Shown: one piece after another, positions 49,545 through 59,131 of the stretch
How positions within the stretch are numbered: position 1 is the first letter of the stretch
Layout of the letters: each line of letters begins with the position of its first letter
Assembly (NCBI GenBank): GCA_951812925.1
Contig: OX638372.1
Span: 66,729,407-66,793,406, forward strand
Source of the DNA: Calliopum simillimum
Taxonomy: Eukaryota > Arthropoda > Insecta > Diptera > Lauxaniidae
Length of the DNA: 64,000 bases
Direction of reading: 5' to 3'
Program-made: the position numbers and the translations under genes
Notes under the pieces: model-generated
What the model was told of the DNA's origin: nothing
The model's database searches: none
Seen by the model: the letters and a program-made list of their open reading frames with translations, nothing else

Positions 49545-51070
49545 CTAAGGCCAAATTCCACAGTGTGAGCTTAAAGGGCCGTCTACACGCACAGTTTTAC
49601 CTCAAGACTTACCTGCGCAAACTGGTTTGTGCAGGTAAGTCCGTACGTGTGGACGGCAAAAGTCAAGTTTGCACAGTTCAAAAGTGCGGCCTGTGCTTTC
49701 TTTGAATTTCCAAAGATTTTTTTGTGCAAACTAAACTTGCGCAGGCAAGTTGTAACATGTGGACGGCGTACAGGCCGTGCCTTCAATCTGTCGCTTAAAT
49801 TTCACTCTTCAAATGCATTATATTGCATGTGATAGTTCTGTCATGAAAATTATGAATTTTTTCATTGATCTATTTTGGAAAACATACAAAAGAAAAACAA
49901 TTCAAATGAAAATAAAATTTTTCCTAGACGTCATGTTGCTATGAAAATGAAGTATACTGAAACTGCTCCCACTTGCCTGTGTCGTGTGGACGCGATAAAA
50001 AAAGTATGCGCGAACTGTCTAGTTTGCACGAACTAGGTATGCGCAGGTAAGACTGTACGTGTGGTCGGCCCTTAAGCGTAGTTTATCTGTTGAGTGTAGT
50101 TTAGCTAAAAATTTTATTTTCACAGTTGTTTGAATTTAAGGGCCGCTTAAACGCTAGTCAAACGGCATTCAAAATAGTTAGGGTGGTTTACTTATGCCAC
50201 ATTTGACTTTGTCAAAAAATAAAATAATTTAAACTCAAAAAATATATGAAATTTTCAAATTCCAAAAAATTATTTAACTTTAGTAAAATAGCGAAGGCGT
50301 AAAACGATAATACCTTAAGAAAAACTTCCACCAAATTTAGTAAATGAAGGCCAAATGGAGGTTTATATTACAGTACTTATTTCAACAAACAGCAATCATA
50401 GCATGAATTCATTTAAATGGCTTAAGACAGTTTTATTCAAACAAGGCAAAGAATTTTAAATGCACAAAAAAATGCATCGAATTTCTGAACTCAAATTGCA
50501 GGATATCTTAAGTTAACTTTGCTGAAGTTAGAAATATTCCAGAAAATGAACGGAAATTAGTTCGGAAATATTGTTGTTAATTTTTCATTGCATATTGAAA
50601 ATAAAAGCTTTACATTATTTTAATATTTTGATAAGACCGGCGTTTGTTTTGCGGCCAAAATTTAACTGGATAAACATGCGGCATATCAACGTAAATAATA
50701 GTGACAAATTCCACATTCAATTTCAATGGATCTGAAATTTTTAAAATTTAGCTAACACCCCGACTCGACAAGCAATAAATCATGCAATAGTTCAGGTCAT
50801 AACAACAAAATTTCATAACATCAAATCACATTAAAAAATTTGACATAAAAATAAAAACTATAACATAAATAATTGCACGTCGAGTCGTGGTGTAAAGGAT
50901 TTTTCAAATTTATTAATGTCAACTTTGTTTGCCTTTATTTTTGTATCTATGCTAATGACAAATGTGAGTAAGTCAACTGTGAAATTGGAAATTATTTAAG
51001 GGCAGCTTAAGCGACACTAACGGTTTAGCTAAGCTAAAGCTTAAACTCATGCTGTGGAATTGGGCCTAAT
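49545..51070. mobile_element. Inverted-repeat element hosting a TTAA insertion
   Basis: The left part AAGGCCAAATTCCACAG, then GTGAGCTTAA, continues after the inner element with GCGTAG, TAGTTTAGCTAAA, TTTTCACAGTTG and TTTAAGGGCCGCTTAA. The right part inverts the same series and ends CTGTGGAATTGGGCCT. Joined across the inner element, the outer arms are over 100 bases long. No protein was recognised; a SINE- or transposase-like part is not visible. Confidence 0.7.
49575..50071. mobile_element. piggyBac-like MITE (TTAA target), 497 bp
   Basis: Ends AGGGCCGTCTACACGCACAG and inverse CTGTACGTGTGGTCGGCCC, flanked by TTAA at 49571-49574 and 50072-50075. The surrounding element, which has an inverted second arm at 51 kb, reads continuously (GAGCTTAAGCGTAG-like) if one TTAA and the insert are removed, so TTAA is the duplicated target. 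Inside are further inverted motifs of TTACCTGCGCAAACT type. TTAA duplication is diagnostic of the piggyBac mode; no transposase is present. Confidence 0.75.
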
Positions 51071-51725
51071 GGAAATATAAAAATGCATATCTGTGGACTT
51101 TTGACAAAACAACCTAACTCAAAATAAGACAATTTCAGAGGATTTTAATCATATGCATAATATTTAAATACGCTCTTTTGGTGTAATTGTCATACCTCTA
51201 TGGCTTTTAGTTGCAGAGATTTGGAATCGAAAATCAACCTATCTCGATGTTTTATTCCAAATTGCATTTGGCAAAACAACTTATCACAAATGGGTTAATA
51301 AATTCAATCATTTGCAATAACAAAAACTTTTACAAATGCTTTTTACAAAACAACTTAAATTGACATAAGGAAAGAGTGTTTTTCTTCACAAAACATCTTA
51401 AGTTGAGATAAATACAGACTAAATGGCAAAAAAATGTTTGATAAAAGCACTTCTTCGAAATAAGTTACTTTTCCTAAATATTTGACAAAAACATCTTATT
51501 TTAATTTTATTAAAAACTATTGACCTTACTTGGAGCAAAAAAAGATACTGGAAAATATTCGTTTAGTATTCATGTATTATAAAAAACTTTTCCATTTGTT
51601 CCAACTGTTACGTGTTGGCGATGGTGATTAAAGATTAAGTGTACATAATTTTTCTTGCTGGGTGAAAAGAAAAAGGTCATTACTATGGTATGTTCCTACT
51701 GGGAATTTCTTGCCTTTTTCCGTTA

Positions 51726-52232
51726 CTGCCATACCTAAATTGGAGCGTCAGGCGTTGCGTTATTTAACGTTATACAAAAGCGTCAAGCGCCATACCGAAA
51801 TAAAGAGCGTTGCGTTGAAATTATTTGTTTGTCAAAATCATATTGTTGTTTTTTTTTATACTTTTCTGCAGCTAACTTCACTCCATAACGCTTTGTCAAA
51901 ATTGGAAATTCGAATAGCTCAGCGTTGAGTGTTGGCAATTTCGGTATGCGCCATACAAATTGTATGTACATGAGAAATTTTTGACAGTAAAATAACGCTG
52001 ACGCTCCAATTTACCGAAATTGCCAACACTTAACGCTCAGCTATTCGAATTTCCAATTTTGACAAAGCGTTATGGAGTGAAGTTAGCTGCAGATAAGTAA
52101 ACAATGAAACAACAATACGAATTTGACAAACAAATAACTTCGACGCAACGCTCTTTATTTCGGTATGGCGCTTGACGCTTTTGTTTAACGATAAATAACG
52201 CAACGCCTGACGCTCCAATTTAGGTATGGCAG
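51726..52232. mobile_element. MITE family A, compound copy (507 bp)
   Basis: Starts CTGCCATACCTAAATTGGAG at 51726 and runs to GACGCTCCAATTTA near 52013. It then continues with a second, 5'-truncated copy in opposite orientation (CCGAAATTGCCAACAC onward), ending CCAATTTAGGTATGGCAG at 52232. The halves are inverted copies of each other. The left flank is TTA and the right flank TAA. Confidence 0.8.
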
Positions 52233-53018
52233 TAAGTCCGTTAAAATTTTGCCGCTTGAGAGATGAGTAAGAAATAGCAAGTTACTAAGCAAAAGTTAAG
52301 TTGTTAAAGAAATTGTGTTGTCGGAATGCTTTTATTGAAAGCAACAGTGAAAGGAAGTTAGCCTGTTGATAAGTGCGTGAAATAAATTTATTAAGGTAAT
52401 ATAAAGAAAATGAAAAAAAAGAAAAGATGGCAAAAAGAAAAGTTTTTTTTTCTAGTATTGAAAGGAAGTGGTCAGAGAAGCGCTACGCAGAAGCTTAGTA
52501 AAAATAAGGCAGATGAGGAAAAGTAAGTTGTGGCTATATTTCGTTGTACGTGGGATGTCCAATTTGACTTTGAAATTTTTTCGTTTGCGTATAGCTGTGG
52601 CTGGAATCCTGCTGGAACGCGGCTTTCAAAATGTTCCTCTAAAAACCGAGATCAGAATAGGACCGATACAGATAAGTACCAGTCACAGGTTTTCCTCATC
52701 ATTAATTTGTTTTGTGCCTTATACGAATTTGTCACCGTGGTTGCCTATAAGTGGGCCCGAATTGAAAGAGCGCCATGTGGTGCGGCCATTTATATTTTTT
52801 CGAGCATATAAAGGTGAAAAGAAAAAAAAAATAAAATGACAAAATGGCGGTAGAATATAAAGTTATTTTATATTACAATTATGTTTCTGCACGTGAACGT
52901 GGTGGGATTATTTTTTTAGAAGGATAATTTGCGGATGCAGTTACAAGCGGTTTTATCAAATGATGTTGCGGTGCAAATTTTTATTTTTGTAGATTCTTAT
53001 TGTATATAAGTGTATTTA
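52233..53018. other. Non-coding stretch
   Basis: Two overlapping plus-strand open frames at 52468-52839 have no recognisable domain. No transposon ends were recognised. Confidence 0.35.
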
Positions 53019-54935
53019 TAGGGCTATTCTGGCGACAGTATTAGAGCTGTCAAACAGCTCACCACAGTCTTCACTGCTACGAAAGTAGTAACGAAGATGT
53101 TTTGGTATTCTGGTAGCATTTAGAAAGCTCTTTTCCGTCTTTATGAATACGACTTTTAATACCTGCTACGTAGGAGATCTTAGAGCGATCTTAAAACTAT
53201 TAGTTGCTTGCTGTCAGGTTTTTATTATGTGAAAAGTGCAGAATTATGAAAAATTTTATTTTATTGCTTGTTTATAATTTTTTATCATAAAACAGCTGGG
53301 CTTAATGTTAGATTATCGACTGTTAATATTTTCTTTTTAAACCTTATTTGGCTTACTAAACTTTTAATTTTAAGAAAGAAAATATAATCAAAAATGTCTG
53401 GTCGGATCTACTTTCGGAGATATAGCCATCGAAAGATCGGGATATAGCTTTAATAAAAACCGATATAAGTTCGGAACCCCCGGCTGGATTTTGATAATAT
53501 TGGTGGCATATGAAAGGTATTTTAACACACTACAAAACTGTCTTACAAAAATTTTAAATCCGAGTCAACATTTTCGAGATATGGCGTATTTTCAAAAATT
53601 TTGACCAGTTTTTTATTTTTAAAGCACTATTTTTCCAAAAAATGTCTAATTAACCTATAGTTTTTGTAACAAATTATGAAATCCTAATCAACTTCATTCG
53701 ATTTGATATGCAATTTATACCTCATTTCCTTCATTAGCACATTTTTGATAGGAAAACAAAAAAGTAAGCCAAAGAAATTTTCATGAACAACAACAACGGA
53801 AATTTGGAATTTTGCTAGCAAACTATTTGATGGATATATTATAAACTGATTCGCGGCCGAAGACCGCCGTGAAGCCGGTATTGGATTTCTGGGAGTTTTA
53901 AATCCGGAGCTGCGGCCGAAGCCGCCCACTTACTCCTACTCTTATGCCAAATTACTGTGGGAAAAAAAATCGGCCCAAATTTCAGAAAAATCGTAATATC
54001 TCGAAAACTACGAGCAAGATTTAGAAAATTTTTTGTTCAGTATTGTAGCTTATTAAATTACCTTTCATATGCCGTTTTTGTTAATAAGACATTTTTGGAA
54101 AAATAGTGCATTAAAAACAAAAAAACTGGTAAAAATTTTCGAAAATTCGCCATATCTCCAAAACCATGACTCGGATTTAAAACTTTTCCAAATCGTTTTT
54201 ATAGCCAGTTAAAATACCTTTCACATGACACCAATATTATTAAAATCCATTAAGGGATTCTGAACTTTTACTGGTTTTCATAAAAGCTATATCCCGATCT
54301 TCCGATGGCTATATCTCCGAAAGTAGATTTGACCAGAACTTTCTGTTGCTGTTGTTGTAATTAATTTTGAGAGCCCTATTTGGGCAAAAAAAATATATAA
54401 AAAACAACAACAGTTTTTAAAGTAAAATTGTTGCCTAAGATTTGGCAGTTGTTAAATTTTTGTTTGTATGAGTGATAATGATAAAGGGAAAAACAAAATT
54501 ATAACTATTTTGTTTTAATATTTGTTCTAATAGTTACAAAAGAAAAGAAAAGTTTGTGTAAAAACATTTAGCAACAATTTCTGCACAATATTATATGGCG
54601 GCGCGCAGGAAGAACTTATTTTGCATGTCAAAATAAAAAATGTAACCCGGCATCTTGCCTTGCTATCTGTCAAAAGTCTATAATCAAAACAAAGAATTTT
54701 GACATTTTCGTAGTTTAAGAAGAAGCAGCATTTGTTATCGCTGCAACCAGAGCAATTCAACCATGTTAGTTTGCACAATTTGACAAGTTCACCTCGAAAG
54801 CTTTTATATGGTGAATTTATGAGCTTTTTCTAAAAGATTTCTGCGCCAGAATACCGAATGTCTTCGGGAATCTTAGAAAGTAATTCTGACATGTATTCAG
54901 AAAGACTTTCTGCTGTCTTAGCCAGAATAGCCCTA
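53019..54935. mobile_element. Large foldback element with TTA flanks (1.92 kb)
   Basis: Ends TAGGGCTATTCTGGC and inverse GCCAGAATAGCCCTA with TTA on both sides (53016-53018 and 54936-54938). Further inside is a second pair of arms (about 53396-53665 and 54085-54345): GGAGATATAGCCATCGAAAG, GGTATTTTAACAC and TTTTGACCAGTTTTTTATTT on the left, their inverses on the right. The centre includes GCGGCCGAAG repeated near 53851 and 53912. The inner arm family recurs at 57500-58110. A repeat shared with 48.8 kb lies near the right end. No transposase was recognised. Confidence 0.7.
54645..54770 (+). repeat. Second copy of the 48770-48893 repeat
   Basis: Shares CATCTTGCCTTGCTATC, AATTTTGACATTTTCGTAGT, GAAGAAGCAGCATTTGTTAT and CAACCATG with the copy at 48.8 kb. 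It lies inside the foldback at 53019-54935. Confidence 0.7.
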
Positions 54936-54939
54936 TTAG

Positions 54940-56095
54940 TTATTTGTCATTTATAGCAAAAGAGTTACCAATCTTCGGCGGTCGCGTAGAGGTCAATCAA
55001 TCGTCATAAAAGAGAAAGAAAGAAAAAAAAAAAGAACGGTATCATTGTTTCCTAATAGAGCTCTGTTAGGCAGGTAATGAGTTAGAAGTTCGTTGGTATT
55101 AATTTTAGGGCGTGTATATGGAAAAGGAGTATACCAAAATATAAGTCGGAAGGTTGGTACTGAGGAAGTCCTCTATAATTTAATTTAAATTTTATCACAC
55201 GTGATAATTAGTTAGAATTAATTTGAGAAACACTTTCATTCTTTATAGTAATATTTTTCTATATTTTAAAGAGGGGTTTTTTTTAAGCAAAGTTTTATAA
55301 GTATAAATTAATAGCCACAAAAAGGCGTGTATATAGCAAATTTGAGTTTGGGTCTTAGTTGGGATGATTCTTGTAATCTGTCAAGATAAGTTTTTTTTTG
55401 GTTATTTAATAAATGTATTAATTGATGATAAATAGATTTTGTTAATTCATGAAATTTGGTTTTTGGAGGGGCTGCCGGAGCGGTGGTGAGCAGTGTTTAG
55501 TCATGGGTGTCACCGGTAGAAAGATATGGTGATACAGGTTGGGAGGGTGGCTTGGGGAGATAACACCTATCCCTCTTTTGTGTGAGTGAGTTGGCATGTC
55601 TTTGGGACTTTTTGATCTTAAGTTTGTTTTGATGAATTAGATGTCTTAGACTTTCGTTATTTTGAAATTCGGCCGCTGGCTGTATGAATTTTTGGTTTTC
55701 TTTCGTTGGTTTTATTTGTATTCTAGTTTTGCTTGCGACGTTCGCCGGGAGTGAAATTTATTGTCAGCCCTTTCGGCCCAATGTGACTGGTTGAGAACCG
55801 CCTGAGGCCTTGAGCTAGCCATAGTGAGTCGCGTTGGTGCAAGATTGCAAAAGGGTCATAACACAACTCCTACACAAAAAGAATTGAGAAGCATTAAAGC
55901 AGTTTTTCAGCTCTCCTGAAAAGTTGCCAATTTCGAGTTAGGTTGTTTTGTAAAAAGTCCACAGATTTGTTTTGTAGTCTTGGCTCAATTTCAACGGCAA
56001 CTCTGAATAAAGAAAAGGCATGAAAAGAAGAACAAGACTTAACCATGTGCGTCACGATGTATTCTGTCATTCTTGACATGTGTCAACTTTTGACA
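54940..56095. other. Non-coding stretch
   Basis: No gene was recognised. The segment 55450-55860 is GC-richer and unique-looking (GGCTGCCGGAGCGGTGG). A piece near 56012-56060 (GCATGAAAAGAAGAACAAG, then TTAACCATGTGCGTCACG) resembles 45820-45865 near the mariner and is probably a dispersed repeat. Confidence 0.35.
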
Positions 56096-56103
56096 GTTTT
56101 TCG

Positions 56104-56854
56104 TAGTGATGGGAACTATCGAATGATTTCGACTATCGATAGATAGTAACTGAATGAATTTGACTATCGAATGATTTTTTGAACGATTTTACTGAATGAA
56201 ATTTTCTGGCGAATTCCCTCATTTAGAATTTATATCATTCATTAAAATAAGGTACTAAGGATTTTAAAAAACTGTATATACTTATTTAGTATAAAATGTA
56301 TGGCCGAAAACTATAGAAAATATGACCTAAACTGTATTAAATTTTTTTGTTAAATTATTCAAAATTTATTAAATTCACTTAGCTTAGAGATTTATTAAGG
56401 ATATTTAATACATTGAATGCAAATTTTTAATGAAAAAAAACAGTAAGTGACTAAAACAAATACATTTTTCTCATAAAGTTAAAAAAACTAAAGTAAACTA
56501 TTGAAAGCCAAGATTACTGTTTAAAAAATAATTTGATCCAACTTTTGCCCTTTTGGCCTTCTTCTTCTGTCGTTAATGATTTGGCCAACCTTGGAGAAAG
56601 CTCTGGAAAAGCTATAGGGTGAAACAAAATCAATTCAATCGTTTTCGTTCATGACTTATTCATAGCTAAAAACAAAAGAATTCAATTAGTTTCGTTCATT
56701 ACTAAAAATCGTTCATGAATGATTTATTCATTCAGTCGTTTTCGTTCATTACTAAAAATCGTTCATGAATGATTTTTTCAAAACAATCGAATGAATGAAT
56801 TTTTGCAAACTATCGAACAACTCGATAGTTTTTATTCGATAGTTCCCATCACTA
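56104..56854 (-). mobile_element. hAT deletion derivative, 751 bp
   Basis: Ends TAGTGATGGGAACTATCGAA and inverse TTCGATAGTTCCCATCACTA. It is flanked by GTTTTTCG (56096-56103) and GTTTTTCA (56855-56862), an 8-base duplication with one later change. Subterminal repeats of TCGTTCATGAATGATT type fill both ends. It encloses the last codons of an hAT transposase on the minus strand. The 8-base duplication and the transposase tail agree on the hAT superfamily. Confidence 0.9.
56521..56632 (-). pseudogene. hAT transposase C-terminal remnant
   Basis: The minus strand reads VSPYSFSRAFSKVGQIINDR, followed by RRRPKGQKLDQIIF and a stop at 56521. This matches the end of the hAT dimerisation region, where family members read RAFSKAGQI followed by RRNRLKP-like sequence. 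Only about 35 residues remain; the catalytic core is gone. Confidence 0.85.
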
Positions 56855-57041
56855 GTTTTTCATAAACTTCATATTTAAAGCATCAGCTTCATATTCTTGT
56901 TCATCAAATATTTGGATTAGCTCAACGAGTGTGGCCAAATAAATCTCTAAACCTTCTCCAAAAACGTGGGAAGCTGACAGAGGAACTTAAATCACAAAAA
57001 AATATTTGGATTCCAGATTCGTCATAAGAAATTAGCAAAGT

Positions 57042-57437
57042 ATGTCATTGAAATTTAAGCCATACAAAATAGCAGCACCTTCGGAACAATTGGAAACGGA
57101 TCCCTTGGACGTTAAAGAATCTGATTCGAATTCAGGATCTAGTTCTGATTTGGAGAATCTAGTGGCGAATCAAGTAGTAAGAAGGAAACGAAAGTACAAG
57201 CCTGAGTGGGAATTACACTATAAGTGGCTGCAAAATGAAAGTGGTCGCCCTTACTGCATTGCTTGCACCCAACACCTAGCGAACCAAAAATCTGTACTTG
57301 ACAAACACGCAGCTACAAAAAAACATCAAATTGCATATTCATCAAACAAACATAAAAATATATGTACCACAAAGGAACATCAAAATCTAAATACCACAAA
57401 CGAACATAGAATTACAGATGGTGAGTATTCACATTAA
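57042..57437 (+). CDS. Small zinc-finger protein or first exon (BED/hAT-type finger)
   Basis: 131 residues if read to the stop. The N-terminus is acidic and serine-rich (residues 20-40). A basic VVRRKRKYKPEW follows at about 46-57, and a single C-x2-C-x13-H-x5-H finger lies at about 72-97 (YCIACTQHL, DKHAATKKHQ). Such fingers, with a preceding W and GRPYC, are found in BED-like and hAT-derived host proteins. The tail has three imperfect repeats of the type T-K/N-EH. GTGAGT at 57421 is a strong 5' splice site just before the stop, so this may be only exon 1. The partner exon was not found. Whether it is a host gene or a domesticated transposon piece is open. Confidence 0.5.
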   Translation: MSLKFKPYKIAAPSEQLETDPLDVKESDSNSGSSSDLENLVANQVVRRKRKYKPEWELHYKWLQNESGRPYCIACTQHLANQKSVLDKHAATKKHQIAYSSNKHKNICTTKEHQNLNTTNEHRITDGEYSH

Positions 57438-57499
57438 CTTAGCACTGTTTTGGAGCCGGTATACTTTAGCGACTATCTTTTTAGGGGCCTACGACATTA

Positions 57500-58110
57500 C
57501 AACGACAACAGAGTGTTGCTTGGATCTTGTTTCGTAGATATAGCCATCGAAAGACAACTTTTATAAAAACCGGTATAAGCTTGAAAAAAAAAAAGTGGTG
57601 TAAAATAAAAGGTATTTTAACAATCTTGTAGGTAAATTTGTAAATTGATGTAAGTTTAAAATCCGTGATAGGTATAACGGTTTTTCGAAAACTTGAACCT
57701 TGGTATTTCAAAAGAAGCTATTTTTTCCAAAATATATATTATTAACCCATAATTTTGTCCACATAATAAAAAGCACTGCTTTATTTCCTGTGATCTGATA
57801 TGCAATTTGTTCCTGAACTTCATACGTACATTTTTTTATAGAAAAACAAAAAAATTCATCCAGGAAATTTTCTTGAAATTCAAGAACGATTTATGACAAC
57901 AACAACGCAAATAACAACAGCAGCAAGGCAAAACAAAAAAACAACATTGTATAGGTTGTTTAAATACCAAAATACCTTTCATTTGACACCATTTTTTTAC
58001 AAATACGTCTAGGGGTTCCCAAAATACACCAGTTTATCGGTTTTTTTTGAAGCTGCACATATTCGGATCTTTCGATGGCTATATCTCTAAAACTAGATCC
58101 GTGCGCCACT
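57500..58110. mobile_element. Foldback related to the 53-54 kb inner arms
   Basis: ATATAGCCATCGAAAGA, AAAACCGGTATAAGC, AAGGTATTTTAACA on the left (57535-57740) and inverse AATACCTTTCATTTGACACC, GATCTTTCGATGGCTATATC on the right (57957-58105). Both arms match the inner arms at 53396-53665 and 54085-54345, although with clear divergence. The centre carries CAACAACAACGCAAATAACA. Confidence 0.7.
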
Positions 58111-58271
58111 TTTTGATTGCATATTTTTCCTTAGAATTAAATAAGTTTAAAAAAAATATTAGGTGTCGCTAAAATAAACTTAAGCCACTTTTTTATTCAA
58201 CCTAATATTTAGTGTTAAAGTGTAAACTGTTTTTAGAGAATTCTGTATATAAATATTGTAAATACAGCACA

Positions 58272-59026
58272 ATGGCATGTGGAAGATCTTTACAAAGTGT
58301 TGTCGACGAATTAGAAAAATTTGCACCGACCAACACTGCTGAAAGTTGGGACAACGTAGGACTTTTAATTGAACCATACAAACCAAGGTTAAAAGCAAAA
58401 CGTTAAGAGTCCTCATTCAAACCATAGATTTTAATGCAAGAAATTAGCATAAACAACTTAGCAAGATTTAAAGACAATTTTCAACTATAAATCAACTGTT
58501 TATTTTCACCATTAGACACAATCTATAATATAGATTCTATATGGTGCTCATACGGTTTGTGCAAAATCTCGAAATGCATAATTTTCGATGGTTTAAATGC
58601 GAACCCTTATTTATTTTATAATGGGTGGAACTATATGCATATATTACAACTCTTAATTTTTGTCTAAAACATATTAGGTTAATTAAAAATATTTTGTTGA
58701 CAAATGATCTTACCGCACGTGTCATGCAGGAGGCAGTTTCCAAAAGTGCGGACATGATTATATCCTATCACCCACCGATATTTGGTCCACTCAAGCGCAT
58801 TAGACAAAGGTAATTACTTTTGTTTTTAAACAAGTTTTTATTTTTTCAACTAAATACTTTTAATTTTTTTTTTTTTTAAAGCAATTGGAAGGAACGTATT
58901 GTATCCATTTGCCTTTCGGAATCAATTGCACTTTATTCACCACACACTGCTTGGGATGCTGCATCAAATGGTGTTAATGATTGGTTGGCATCTGCTTTGC
59001 CAATTGCAGAGTCAAAGCCTATACAA
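58272..59026 (+). CDS. NIF3-like protein, first three exons (partial)
   Basis: Member of the NIF3/DUF34 family, conserved from bacteria to man; a di-metal-binding toroidal fold whose exact reaction is unsettled. Exons: 58272-58387 (MACGRSLQSVVDELEKFAPT..., donor AAG/GTTAAA, phase 2), 58678-58809 (LIKNILLTNDLTARV and the ISYHPPIFGPLKR motif with the metal-site histidine, donor AAG/GTAATT) and 58882-59026 (ESIALYSPHTAWDAASNGVN, matching the family's second conserved histidine motif; donor CAA/GTGAGT, phase 0). Together they give 131 residues in frame, about half of a typical family member. The later exons are not found before 64000, so the third intron is at least 4.97 kb and filled with transposons. 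Confidence 0.9.
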
Positions 59027-59131
59027 GTGAGTTAATAAAAAAAAATAAGTTTTTATTCACCAAAAATCGTAATATGTAAATCTTTATATGTAAATACTTG
59101 TATGTGTATGCGGTGGTGTAACGACCATATT

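Noticed and set aside
52468..52839. 123-residue plus-strand open frame
   Set aside because: No recognisable domain, overlapping alternative frame of similar length, located among repeats.
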